A stretch of 35,461 nucleotides of DNA from the NCBI GenBank assembly GCA_030036955.1, contig JASHSF010000245.1, forward strand, positions 1-35,461, given 5' to 3'. This stretch comes from Nitrososphaerales archaeon (GTDB taxonomy: Archaea > Thermoproteota > Nitrososphaeria > Nitrososphaerales > CADDZS01). Both the position numbers and the translations under genes were made by a program. Below are positions 1-7,410 of this stretch, in pieces. The notes under the pieces were generated by a model. The model ran no database searches, was not told the origin of the DNA, and saw only the letters and a list, made by a program, of their open reading frames with translations. How positions within the stretch are numbered: the stretch's first letter is position 1; each line of letters begins with the position of its first letter.

Positions 1-369
1 ATCGTAAGTTCGCTCGTCCGGCAGTGAGCTAGTGTCCTGATTTTTAATCAAATTTTATCTAACCTATTTTTCAAAATCGAAAGACTTTTCGAAGAATGGG
101 AACCAGATGCGTCGAGTTAAGTGATCGAATTAAGTGGATCAAGCATCAAAAAACAGAAGGTGCAACGAATTTAACAATCAATTGACAGCTCAATCAGTCG
201 GCCTCAGATGACGTCCGGTTCAGGATCCGGCGCGTCTGCTGAGAGCTTTGATGCTGTCTCAAGAGAATCAGAAAAGCTATCTCAATAGGAATAGCTTGTA
301 CAATTCTATTATTCGGTTTATCAGATCTGACTGATTATCTTTTCCTAATTCTGCGAAGAATTCACTGAA
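1..369. other. Intergenic region with hairpins and short repeats
   Basis: No convincing gene was found here. Visible structure: a tandem pair of CGA(G/A)TTAAGTG at 113-123 and 126-136; a long imperfect hairpin at 203-243 followed by a second at about 241-284 (listed separately); a palindrome TCAGATCTGA at 321-330; and an inverted repeat AATTCT-GCGA-AGAATT at 347-362. The last two lie on either side of a TATA-like stretch (about 331-339) that would serve the gene starting at 370, so they are plausible operator sites. Confidence 0.4.
203..285 (+). ncRNA. Candidate structured RNA (two adjacent hairpins)
   Basis: Bases 203-243 fold as CTCAG/CTGAG, GACG/CGTC and CCGG/CCGG with small internal loops and an 8-base loop (219-226). 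Directly after it, GAG-AGCTTT (241-249) can pair with AAAGCT-AT-CTC (275-285). A TATA-like stretch (gaatttaac, about 166-174) lies roughly 26-30 bases before the first hairpin. This could be a small non-coding RNA or simply a structured region. No C/D box pattern or other family signature was recognised, and the strand is assigned only from the TATA-like stretch. Confidence 0.25.
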
Positions 370-693
370 ATGGACTCTGTCAGGTACAGAAAGCTCCTCG
401 ATTACGCTTCTCTTCTCGAAAAGCAGGGTAATCAATTTGAGAGCGAGGGGGAAGAAGCTGAGGCAATTTCAAGGTACATCAAAATGGTGGATGTTTTGCT
501 GCTGCTCACAGAGGTAGCCCCCGACTATCCTTCTTGGCAAAAATTTACAGGAAAAGCGGAATCCTATCAAAAGAGAACCAGGATTCTGATTTCAAAAGCG
601 TCGGCAAAGTCTGCGAAACATTCGAAGAATGTTGCAGATCCCAAATCCCAGGCACCAGTTACGCCAACTCCACAAATGATACTTTCAAAATAA
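370..693 (+). CDS. Stand-alone MIT-domain protein
   Basis: A 107-residue soluble protein. Residues about 5-75 form three predicted helices with the spacing of an MIT (microtubule interacting and transport) domain: repeated Ala and acidic positions, an EAISRY segment like the second helix of Vps4/CdvC MIT domains, and a closing YQKRTRIL helix. The last 30 residues are Ser/Pro/Thr/Lys-rich and probably disordered. MIT domains of archaeal CdvC bind the tails of ESCRT-III-like CdvB proteins in cell division. Here no AAA ATPase is attached and none is next door, so a role as adaptor or regulator of ESCRT-III-like filaments is inference. The ATG lies about 35 bases after a TATA-like box. Confidence 0.6.
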   Translation: MDSVRYRKLLDYASLLEKQGNQFESEGEEAEAISRYIKMVDVLLLLTEVAPDYPSWQKFTGKAESYQKRTRILISKASAKSAKHSKNVADPKSQAPVTPTPQMILSK

Positions 694-887
694 TTTCACA
701 AATTACGCCGGTCGGATTTGGTAGTTAGCGGCAGAAAGGTGTAAATTGCATTATCGAAAGGGCCTGAAAGGAGAGAGTACGAAATAGATAGGTCAAGAAA
801 CGCAACCCGTTTTTGAGGCTCCGGAGTTGCATCCTTAAGCGGTCCGTATTTTGAATTTGCTGGGCCCTTCTCCAAGGTACAGAGATA
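694..887. promoter_or_regulatory. Leader/promoter region of NitT-type ABC operon
   Basis: This 194-base gap holds a long-range inverted repeat AAGGGCC (758-764) / GGCCCTT (863-869). Inside it lies a hairpin GCAAC-CCG (802-809) / CGG-A-GTTGC (822-830). A TATA-like stretch (ttgaattt, about 851-858) would give a start of transcription just before the ATG at 888. If that promoter is the real one, the hairpins are not transcribed with the operon. No known riboswitch core was recognised. Confidence 0.3.
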
Positions 888-2483
888 ATGACTGCTTTCA
901 CCATCCTAGGTATCGCGATCGATATCATCTACTCGTGGACGAGAATGCTCGTTGCTCTAGGTTTGAGCATAGTGTTCAGTCTGGCGGTAGGAATCGTTGC
1001 GGCGAGGAACAAAAAAGCTGAAGCCGTAATCATACCATTGCTGGACGTATTCCAGTCGATTCCAATTTTGGGGTTTTTCCCGATAGTCATTCTCGGAGTA
1101 ATTGATGTAGTCCACCCCGAATGGCTGGGAGTAAACGTAGCCGTAATACTGCTCATATTTACGAGCATGTCTTGGAACATCACCTTTGGCGTTTACGAAG
1201 CAGTTAGGTCGATCCCGCAGGACTATATCGATCTGTCGCAGATTTCCGGGTCTTCTTCTTGGCAAAGGATTGTTTCTCTTTACATCCCTTCTTCACTCAG
1301 CAGAATTGCATACAACACGCAGACTTCGTGGGCCGTGGGACTTTTTTACTTAGTTTCAAGCGAAATCCTGACGCTTGGCAGCAAAAACTACCAGGCTAGT
1401 ATCGGGATAGGCGTTGCCATCTATACATTCTACGATACAGGAAATTTCACTGGCTACATATATGCCATAATTGCTTTGATAATAGCTGTAGTCATCTGGC
1501 AGCTCATTTTCTTGCGTGAATTCTCGCTTTGGTCAGAGAAGTACAAATTTGTCGAAGAGCCCAGAGGCGAGACGAAAGATCCTTTGATGCGAGTTTATTC
1601 CTGGGTAAATCACCGGAGCATCTCGAAGCTGTTTCTCATAGCTCATGGAAGTGGAGTTTCGCGTTTTACGTCGTCGATAACTCGATTCAAGCGAGGTTTC
1701 AAGTACGCTTTTTTCATTCTGATTGTTTTGTTCGTCGGTTTCGAGCTCGGCGCATTTCTGCTCAGCCCGAGTCCAAGAAGCCTTCCGTCGCTCGCGACCA
1801 TTTTATCCTATGAATGCTGTTCAAGCCAAAGCGTATTGGTTGCTCTCGCCGTTTCGTTTCTGAGAATCTGGTACGTTTATTTTATCTGCGTGCTGGTAGC
1901 CGTTCCCCTCGGGATTGTAATCGCTCTTCATTCAAAGCTCTACGATACTGCTTCGCCCTTGCTGGAAGTGGTCGCGTCAATACCCGCCCCGGTGCTGCTC
2001 CCACTGTTTGTAGCCGACGTTACGAAAAACGGAGAAGCAATAGCCGCGATGATAATTTTCCTCGGAATGATATGGTACATAATTTTCAATGTGATGGCAG
2101 GAATAAGGAGTCTTCCTGCCGAGCTCTGGGAGCTGCGGAAAGGATTCCAAGTTTCGACCTATAACGCATGGAGGAATATTTACCTCCCAGCTTCAGCGGC
2201 AGCGTTCGTAACTGGTTCTATAACTGCTATCGGCGCAGCCTGGAACACGCTCATCATTGCGGAATACTTTAACCTTCACTTGAACGGGTCCTCGAAATTA
2301 CTAACTCAAGTGCAAATAGGGATTGGTAAGACGATCTCGATTGCTGTCCAATCCAATCCTGCGAATCTCACTGTTCTGACATTATCCATTCTTTCCATGA
2401 CTGCGCTGATAGTTGCATTCAACCTAACTGTTTGGCGGAGAGTTTATCACTATACTACTAAGAGGTTTACGTACAACAGGTGA
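888..2483 (+). CDS. NitT/TauT-type ABC transporter permease, two fused permease domains
   Basis: A 531-residue membrane protein built from two binding-protein-dependent permease domains in tandem. The first spans residues about 10-215 and the second about 310-520, joined by a hydrophilic segment (about 220-270) and an extra TM helix. Each half carries an EAA-type loop contacting the ATPase: around 'RSIPQDYIDLSQISG' in the first and 'RSLPAELWELRKGFQ' in the second. Most relatives are single-domain homodimers; the fusion would supply the whole membrane pore in one chain. The ATPase gene follows after about 65 bases. No substrate-binding protein gene is adjacent, so the substrate (nitrate, sulfonate, thiamine precursor or another anion or organic) cannot be told. 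Confidence 0.85.
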   Translation: MTAFTILGIAIDIIYSWTRMLVALGLSIVFSLAVGIVAARNKKAEAVIIPLLDVFQSIPILGFFPIVILGVIDVVHPEWLGVNVAVILLIFTSMSWNITFGVYEAVRSIPQDYIDLSQISGSSSWQRIVSLYIPSSLSRIAYNTQTSWAVGLFYLVSSEILTLGSKNYQASIGIGVAIYTFYDTGNFTGYIYAIIALIIAVVIWQLIFLREFSLWSEKYKFVEEPRGETKDPLMRVYSWVNHRSISKLFLIAHGSGVSRFTSSITRFKRGFKYAFFILIVLFVGFELGAFLLSPSPRSLPSLATILSYECCSSQSVLVALAVSFLRIWYVYFICVLVAVPLGIVIALHSKLYDTASPLLEVVASIPAPVLLPLFVADVTKNGEAIAAMIIFLGMIWYIIFNVMAGIRSLPAELWELRKGFQVSTYNAWRNIYLPASAAAFVTGSITAIGAAWNTLIIAEYFNLHLNGSSKLLTQVQIGIGKTISIAVQSNPANLTVLTLSILSMTALIVAFNLTVWRRVYHYTTKRFTYNR

Positions 2484-2537
2484 GTGATCGACACTTGCCT
2501 AGTCTCGTTACGATCAGAACTCTAAAAGTTGTTTAGT

Positions 2538-2542
2538 GGAGG
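2538..2542 (+). promoter_or_regulatory. Ribosome binding site deciding the start of the ATPase gene
   Basis: GGAGG matches the 16S anti-Shine-Dalgarno sequence. It lies 8 bases before TTG 2551 but overlaps the codons following the alternative GTG at 2536, which favours the TTG. Confidence 0.5.
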
Positions 2543-2550
2543 AAACAAAA

Positions 2551-3339
2551 TTGGCAACTGCTGCAGATAAAATTGGATCTACATCTGAACCGGTAATTTC
2601 GGTTGAGCACGTTAGCCTAGATTTTCGTAAGGAGAAGGAAGATTTACCAGTCCTCGTCGACGTCTCTATGCAAGCTTTGAGAAACGAGTTTGTCACAGTT
2701 ACCGGACCTTCAGGATGCGGTAAATCCACGCTGCTAAGGATAATTGGCGGTCTTGGGAAGGCGACTTCGGGAGTGGTGAAATTCAGGGGCACGCCGATTA
2801 CAAAACCGACAAGCGAGGTGGCGATGATTTTTCAGAACTTTGTGCTTTTGCCCTGGAAGACCGCGCTAGAAAATGTGCTTTTCGGACTATCCTCTAGGAG
2901 TGACATGAACGAGCAGCAGAAGAAAGAGGCATCGGTGTCGGCTCTTGAAAGCACCGGACTCAAAGGATTTGAGAACGTGTATCCGGGCGAGCTTAGCGGT
3001 GGTATGAAGCAAAGAGTGGGCATTGCCCGCGCACTCGCTCTCCAGCCGCAGGTACTTCTGATGGACGAGCCTTTCAGCTCGCTCGATGATCTAACTGCTG
3101 AGCACCTGCGTAGGGAAATTTATTCACTTTTGATTAATCCATCATCGCCAATACAAAGTGTAATAATGGTCAGTCACAACGTAGAGGAGATAGTCGAGCT
3201 TTCGGATAAGAGTGTCGTACTATCGGCCAGACCTGCGCATGTCGTCGACATCGTTCAAAACGATCTCCCCCGACCCAGAAATAAGAAAGCACCAGAGTTT
3301 TTTGATAAAGTTGACAAGATTTACTCGTTGTTGGCATGA
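2551..3339 (+). CDS. NitT/TauT-type ABC transporter ATP-binding protein
   Basis: ATP-hydrolysing subunit of the importer begun by the upstream permease. Motifs seen: Walker A GPSGCGKST, Q-loop FQNF, signature LSGGMKQRV, Walker B LLMDEPFSSLDD and switch His in MVSHNVEE. The best start is TTG at 2551, because GGAGG at 2538-2542 sits 8 bases ahead of it. A GTG at 2536 in the same frame would add five residues and has no ribosome binding site. The next gene starts 15 bases after the stop and encodes the domain normally fused to the C terminus of such ATPases. The gene is intact and about the usual length for an ATPase lacking that extra domain. Confidence 0.88.
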   Translation: MATAADKIGSTSEPVISVEHVSLDFRKEKEDLPVLVDVSMQALRNEFVTVTGPSGCGKSTLLRIIGGLGKATSGVVKFRGTPITKPTSEVAMIFQNFVLLPWKTALENVLFGLSSRSDMNEQQKKEASVSALESTGLKGFENVYPGELSGGMKQRVGIARALALQPQVLLMDEPFSSLDDLTAEHLRREIYSLLINPSSPIQSVIMVSHNVEEIVELSDKSVVLSARPAHVVDIVQNDLPRPRNKKAPEFFDKVDKIYSLLA

Positions 3340-3354
3340 GTTAGGCGTGGAAGG

Positions 3355-3966
3355 ATGGCAAAAAGAGAAATAATAGGAAAGCCCCTTCGCGGGTCATTGA
3401 GCTCCGGTGCAACCTCTCCCCAGAATCCAGATCCGAGTGGGAGTTCGATTTCGGTTAGCCAACATTCCCCGAGTGAGCAAAGGCCGTTGATGATGCCTGC
3501 GAACGTCAGAGCTGGTCAGGTTGTTGGTCTCGTGGAGATAACTGGAGGCTTGGAATCTGTAATCGACGTTTCGCGTCTCGCAGATGAATTTGGGGCAGAT
3601 ATTGCTACGCTTCTGCCAATTCTCGACGCGGCGGAGATGCTCGGCCTCGTCAAGTCCGATAAGGGTGATGTGTCTCTTACCGAACTCGGCCGCAAATTCC
3701 AGAAAACGTCAAAGCGCAAGATCTTAATGCTGCGAGACACGCTCTCTAAAATCGAACCCTTCAAGACGGCGATGGAGCTTGCTTCTAAGAACAAGAAGGG
3801 AGTGTCCGTAAGAGAGATTTCGGATGCCCTCATCGAAAAGGGGTACCGATGGCACCACAACTATGAATTGAACGAACCGCTCGTTCAAGCGATTCTAATA
3901 CACTGGGCAATTTATGCGGAGCTTTTGTCGTACAACGGAAAGACAGGCAAATTTCAGCTCTGCTAG
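3355..3966 (+). CDS. AAA-associated C-terminal domain protein of NitT-type ABC transporter
   Basis: A 203-residue protein. Residues 1-50 are Ser/Pro/Gly-rich and probably disordered. From about 50 to the end it resembles the C-terminal AAA-associated domain found fused to nitrate/sulfonate/bicarbonate-type ABC ATPases: a winged-helix-like segment (about 55-120, 'VSRLADEFGADIATLLPILDA') and a helical end. In many relatives this domain is part of the ATPase chain; here it is a separate gene 15 bases after the ATPase, so it probably acts as a detached regulatory or structural subunit. It could also bind DNA through the winged helix. The stop codon overlaps that of the convergent gene through a shared CTAG. 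Confidence 0.72.
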   Translation: MAKREIIGKPLRGSLSSGATSPQNPDPSGSSISVSQHSPSEQRPLMMPANVRAGQVVGLVEITGGLESVIDVSRLADEFGADIATLLPILDAAEMLGLVKSDKGDVSLTELGRKFQKTSKRKILMLRDTLSKIEPFKTAMELASKNKKGVSVREISDALIEKGYRWHHNYELNEPLVQAILIHWAIYAELLSYNGKTGKFQLC

Positions 3967-4601
3967 AAAAACCCAATGAATTTACCGATCACGAAAAGGA
4001 GTGCAGACGCAGCGGCCCCTATGACTAGCATTTCGATTCCGCTTTGGATGACTCTCGTCTTAGCTATCTCGCCTTTCCAGACTCCTGCAGCAAAAAGGAA
4101 AACGAGAGAAACTGTGATAGAGGGAATGAGGGATTCAGACTTTACTGGCAGAATCAAATAAGACAAGACCGGAACAAAAGCTCCGGCAAGAAACGCAAGG
4201 CCCATGGAAAGAGCTGATTTCAAGGGATTCTCCAGCTTCTTTTCGTGAATGTGCAGCTCGTGAGCTAGAAGGTCTTCAAGCCATTTTCTCTTATCGGAAG
4301 TTATTCTGTTTACTACTAAATCAGCTTCGTCGGGCGTCAAGCCCTTCTGCAAGTAAAATGACTTTAACTCCATCCTTTCTTCCTCTGGCTCTTGTTCAAT
4401 TTCCGACATTTCGCGGGCGGCATCGGCTCTGAAAAGATCGGATTCCGATCTAGCTGCAAGTAGTCCCCCAAAGAACATCGACACTGCACCCGCAATCATA
4501 ACTGTAATCCCAGCAAAGCGGATTATGTCTAGGGTTGCAGCACCGCCCGCGAATCCAGTTATGAAAGCTAAATTTGTGACGAGGCCGTCCGATAGGCTCA
4601 A
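3963..4601 (-). CDS. VIT1/CCC1 family iron/manganese transporter
   Basis: A membrane protein of the VIT1/CCC1 (DUF125) family, which moves Fe2+ or Mn2+ out of the cytosol. The family motif SDGLVTNLAFITG is at the N terminus. Two TM helices follow, then a long acidic cytoplasmic segment (about 50-120, rich in Glu and His, the usual metal-binding part), then three more TM helices. The start is doubtful: TTG at 4601 begins right at the conserved motif. The frame stays open upstream to a stop at 4734-4736 and encodes a plausible family N terminus (HSHIKARGFISNIAL), but holds no ATG, GTG or TTG. An AGGAGGT at 4707-4701 lies upstream. The real protein probably starts earlier than annotated here. 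Confidence 0.8.
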   Translation of the reverse strand: MSLSDGLVTNLAFITGFAGGAATLDIIRFAGITVMIAGAVSMFFGGLLAARSESDLFRADAAREMSEIEQEPEEERMELKSFYLQKGLTPDEADLVVNRITSDKRKWLEDLLAHELHIHEKKLENPLKSALSMGLAFLAGAFVPVLSYLILPVKSESLIPSITVSLVFLFAAGVWKGEIAKTRVIQSGIEMLVIGAAASALLFVIGKFIGFF

Positions 4602-4700
4602 AGCAATGTTGCTGATGAATCCCCTTGCTTTGATGTGAGAGTGAAGCTCTACGATATCTTTGTCTCCGCTTGAAGCTGGAGATTTGCTTACGGCCGCTAC

Positions 4701-4707
4701 ACCTCCT
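4701..4707 (-). promoter_or_regulatory. Strong Shine-Dalgarno upstream of the VIT1-family gene
   Basis: AGGAGGT on the minus strand, about 10 bases before an in-frame GTA codon (4691-4689) that would start a full-length VIT1 protein. GTA is not an accepted start codon, so either an unusual start is used or the assembled base is wrong. Confidence 0.35.
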
Positions 4708-4814
4708 GTAAACTCAGGATTCGATTTTATTTGCTAATAGCTTTCCGCAGATGAGCGTCGAAAAAGCAATAAAACTCTGGTCTGTTAATTTTACCAAAGG
4801 AAACTGCTTCGATT

Positions 4815-5639
4815 TTGGCCAGCTGGGGACTGCAAAACAGACTCTCGCGAATGATAGATCCTTCAACAGGCACGTCCGTTATGCTTGCATGCGACCATGG
4901 GTATTTTATGGGTCCGACGCAAAAGCTCGAACAACCCCGGAAGACTATCGAACCACTGATTCCTTTCGCCGATGCTCTGAGCGTTACGAGGGGCATACTG
5001 AGGCAGTGCGTTGATCCGAATTGGAAGGTTCCGATCTTGCTTCGAGTATCCGGAGGAGCGAGTATAATGAAGGAAGATCTAAGCGATGAAGAGATTACAG
5101 TTTCAATGGATGACGCGTTGCGTCTCAACGTGTCTGGGATTTCGCTCTCGATTTTCGTTGGCTCGAGCCATGAAAAGCAAACCCTGTTGAGCCTTTCAAG
5201 GCTCGTGGATCAAGGCGAGCGGGTGGGTATGCCAGTTATGGCGATCACCGCCGTCGGCAAAGAATTAGAAAAGAGAGACTCGCGTTACCTGAGCTTAGCT
5301 TGCCGATTAGCGGCGGAAATTGGGGCGCACGTGGTAAAGACGTACTACTGTGAGGATTTCGGAAGAGTGGTGAATGGTTGCCCGGTCCCTCTCGTGGTTG
5401 CTGGTGGTCCGAAACTGAAAACGGAAACCGATGCGTTCGAACTCGCTTTCAGCGCGCTTAGAGAAGGCGCGGTGGGAGTTGATATGGGGAGAAATATCTG
5501 GCAAAACGAACACCCCGTTGCTATGATCAAAGCTATTCGATCGATCGTCCACGACAAGGCAACGGTGAAAGAAGCTACAGATCTTTTCCAGCAGGAATTG
5601 ACGGATTCGGAAAGATTGCGAAATCCGATCACAGCGTAA
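4815..5639 (+). CDS. lsrF: LsrF-like class I aldolase/thiolase (DhnA family)
   Basis: A 274-residue TIM-barrel enzyme of the class I FbaB/DhnA/LsrF group. It keeps the LsrF-type N terminus (LQNRLSR, then ACDHGYFMGPT around residues 25-35 with the catalytic Asp27) and the Schiff-base lysine in GAHVVKTYY (about Lys175), followed by CPVPLVVAGGPK, the phosphate-binding region. LsrF itself cleaves the phosphorylated AI-2 derivative with CoA. No other lsr genes are present, so in this archaeon another aldol or acyl-transfer reaction is as likely, for example in sugar or aromatic precursor metabolism. TTG 4815 is the only usable start: the frame closes upstream near 4771 and contains no ATG. Confidence 0.75.
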   Translation: MASWGLQNRLSRMIDPSTGTSVMLACDHGYFMGPTQKLEQPRKTIEPLIPFADALSVTRGILRQCVDPNWKVPILLRVSGGASIMKEDLSDEEITVSMDDALRLNVSGISLSIFVGSSHEKQTLLSLSRLVDQGERVGMPVMAITAVGKELEKRDSRYLSLACRLAAEIGAHVVKTYYCEDFGRVVNGCPVPLVVAGGPKLKTETDAFELAFSALREGAVGVDMGRNIWQNEHPVAMIKAIRSIVHDKATVKEATDLFQQELTDSERLRNPITA

Positions 5640-5681
5640 TTTTTTCGATCATCGCTAACGCTGCGAAGGAAAAATCCTTCG
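5640..5681 (+). terminator. Terminator region after the aldolase gene
   Basis: A run of six T (5640-5645) follows the stop codon at once, the usual archaeal termination signal. A perfect 7-bp hairpin CGAAGGA-AAAA-TCCTTCG sits at 5664-5681, between two convergent genes. Confidence 0.5.
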
Positions 5682-5723
5682 AAGATATGCGTCGAGGAAT
5701 TCTTCTTTCAAAAAATAAAGAGC

Positions 5724-6029
5724 CTAGGCGAGCACCGAACCCTCTGGGAAGAGGACTCTGCGCTGCTTTTCCATGGCTTCTCTTTCTTTCTTTCTATTGA
5801 GCGATCTGTGTCTCACTCGGTACGCGTGCGTACGCTCTTCTTCCTGCCAGTAAGCTCTCATGCATCCCTTGCTGACAAAAAGATGGTCCAAAAAGTCCTT
5901 GTGACGCAATGACCTTCCGCATGCCGGGCAAACCTCAAAATCGCCTCCAGAGCTCTGCTCAGACGACCCTCTTGGGTCATCCGGAGATGTCTGTTCGGCT
6001 TGGATAATTTGCTGGTTACTTCCGTTCAT
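5724..6029 (-). CDS. Small zinc-finger protein, function unknown
   Basis: A 101-residue protein. A polar, Ser/Gln/Asp-rich N terminus (1-30) precedes a zinc-binding motif CPACGRSL...H..FLDHL...GC around residues 34-56, then a strongly basic helix rich in Arg/Lys/Glu (about 65-90). The layout suggests nucleic-acid or ribosome binding, but no family was recognised. The ATG at 6029 lies about 27 bases after a TATA-like box (tatattct on the minus strand, around 6052-6060), which fits a leaderless transcript. An inverted repeat AGATAC/GTATCT (6059-6064, 6071-6076) lies just upstream of the box. Confidence 0.55.
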   Translation of the reverse strand: MNGSNQQIIQAEQTSPDDPRGSSEQSSGGDFEVCPACGRSLRHKDFLDHLFVSKGCMRAYWQEEERTHAYRVRHRSLNRKKEREAMEKQRRVLFPEGSVLA

Positions 6030-6094
6030 ACTTCTCGCCTCATGACAAAGTAGAATATAGATACATAGTGGTATCTAAACTTTTTCTTTTTTGC

Positions 6095-6111
6095 GAAAGC
6101 TCGGAGCTTTC
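6095..6111. promoter_or_regulatory. 17-bp palindrome in a divergent intergenic region
   Basis: GAAAGCTC-G-GAGCTTTC is a perfect inverted repeat with a one-base centre. It lies in the 240-base gap between the divergent zinc-finger gene (minus) and channel gene (plus), preceded by a T-rich run (6081-6092). It could be an operator or a transcribed hairpin. The rest of the gap shows no gene; the longest open frame (6068-6307) looks random. Confidence 0.3.
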
Positions 6112-6278
6112 TGATGAGTCACCTAGAAGGTCCGAATTCAGAGCGGAAAAGCATTGCGGATACTATGTGCAAAGGCCACGAAGCACTTGCTCGGATATAG
6201 GCCCCGAAGTCCAGCCTCTCGCGAGGAATCTAGCGATCTCTAGCAATAATTTAACAAATTCAGAAAACCTTGTCTGGG

Positions 6279-7382
6279 TTGGCGTGGCAGCATTTGAGCG
6301 CGGATGATGTTTTTACACTTTCTCCGGAAAAGAAAAGATCAAAGGAGAGCAGAAAATTCGGCTTCTTACTCTACGAGGCTTTCTATACTCCAATCTTCTT
6401 CTTTAAGGCAGTTTATATTCAGCTGATCGTCCTCGGGCTCATGTTTGTCTGGGGTACAGGAATTTTCGTCTATTACGACAGGCTCCCGATCCTCCCGGCG
6501 TTCCTGGGTTCGGTCTCTACGATAACGACGATAGGGCTCTATGTCCCGAACAACGGGAATTTCAAAGGGATGGCACCGGGCGAGGCGGTTCTTTTAATTA
6601 TCATGATCATTGTTTCAGTAGGAGCAGGTGCGTCTATCGTGCAGAGTACAGTTCAGGCAATTGCCGGTGGGACCTTTGCAAAGGGCGAAGCCGAGAAGAA
6701 ACTCATTTCGAAACTCAAGAATCACGTTATCGTTTTTGGATACACTCACCTTGGAAGGTACGTCGTGGACAAGCTAGAAGGCCTAAATCTTGATTACGTC
6801 GTTCTCACAAGGGATCCAAACCTTTACCAGCAACTGATTAAAGAGGACGTCTTTGCTGTCCTCGAGTACCAGACGCAACCTATTTCAGCGCTCAAAGCGG
6901 CTGGAATTGAAAGAGCTTCAATCGTGGTTGTCTCGCACGATGCCGACGCGGACAACATGCTCGTGATTTTGAGCGCCAAAAAACTCCGGCCGGATATTAG
7001 AATTATCAGCGTTGTGCACGACACCTCTCTCATTGATACGGCGAAAAACGCAGGCGCGGACGTTGTGATTCCATCTTCTGTTACTGTGGGTCATATGCTC
7101 GCTCTCTCTGCCGTTACAAAGAACCTCGTCGGCGTTGTATTTTCTGAGAAAGCTGGAACCAAGGAAATCGCGGAATTTTCTGTTTTCAAAACATCGCCCC
7201 TTATCGGAAAGGAACTGAGCGAAGTATCCAAACTTGCAACGGTAATCGGCGTCATAAGGGGCGGCGATCTCATCCAGAACATATTCCAGAGCGGTTTCCG
7301 AATAGAGAAGGATGACACGGTACTTGTCTTTGGAGATCCCGTTAATCTTCTGGCACTCGAAGAAAGAGCGAAGGCTGTCTAG
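6279..7382 (+). CDS. Two-TM RCK-type ion channel with non-canonical filter
   Basis: Ion channel of the MthK-like layout. Counting from TTG 6270: TM1 at about residues 43-68, a pore loop, TM2 at about 103-125, then an RCK/TrkA-N Rossmann domain from about 151 (VIVFGYTHLGRYV, nucleotide-binding turn) and a TrkA-C domain at about 290-370. The pore loop reads TITTIGLYVPN (residues about 84-94), where potassium channels have TVGYGD: the second Gly and the Tyr of the signature are not in place. Selectivity for K+ is therefore uncertain. TTG 6279 is preferred, because a TATA-like TTTAA centred near 6251 would start transcription there; TTG 6270 would add three residues. The fold is clear, the transported ion is not. 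Confidence 0.82.
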   Translation: MAWQHLSADDVFTLSPEKKRSKESRKFGFLLYEAFYTPIFFFKAVYIQLIVLGLMFVWGTGIFVYYDRLPILPAFLGSVSTITTIGLYVPNNGNFKGMAPGEAVLLIIMIIVSVGAGASIVQSTVQAIAGGTFAKGEAEKKLISKLKNHVIVFGYTHLGRYVVDKLEGLNLDYVVLTRDPNLYQQLIKEDVFAVLEYQTQPISALKAAGIERASIVVVSHDADADNMLVILSAKKLRPDIRIISVVHDTSLIDTAKNAGADVVIPSSVTVGHMLALSAVTKNLVGVVFSEKAGTKEIAEFSVFKTSPLIGKELSEVSKLATVIGVIRGGDLIQNIFQSGFRIEKDDTVLVFGDPVNLLALEERAKAV

Positions 7383-7410
7383 GAACTCGCCCGCAAATTG
7401 ATAAATCTAC

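Noticed and set aside
200-270. C/D box small RNA (GATGA and CTGA-like words)
   Set aside because: The boxes are not in C-D'-C'-D order or spacing; only the hairpins were kept as a low-confidence RNA candidate.
720-887. TPP-type riboswitch before the NitT-like importer
   Set aside because: The CTGAGA and downstream ACCTGATCTGG-type cores of the TPP riboswitch are absent.
6068-6307. 79-codon open frame on the plus strand before the channel gene
   Set aside because: No domain, unusual composition, overlaps the start and TATA-like box of the channel gene and contains the 17-bp palindrome.
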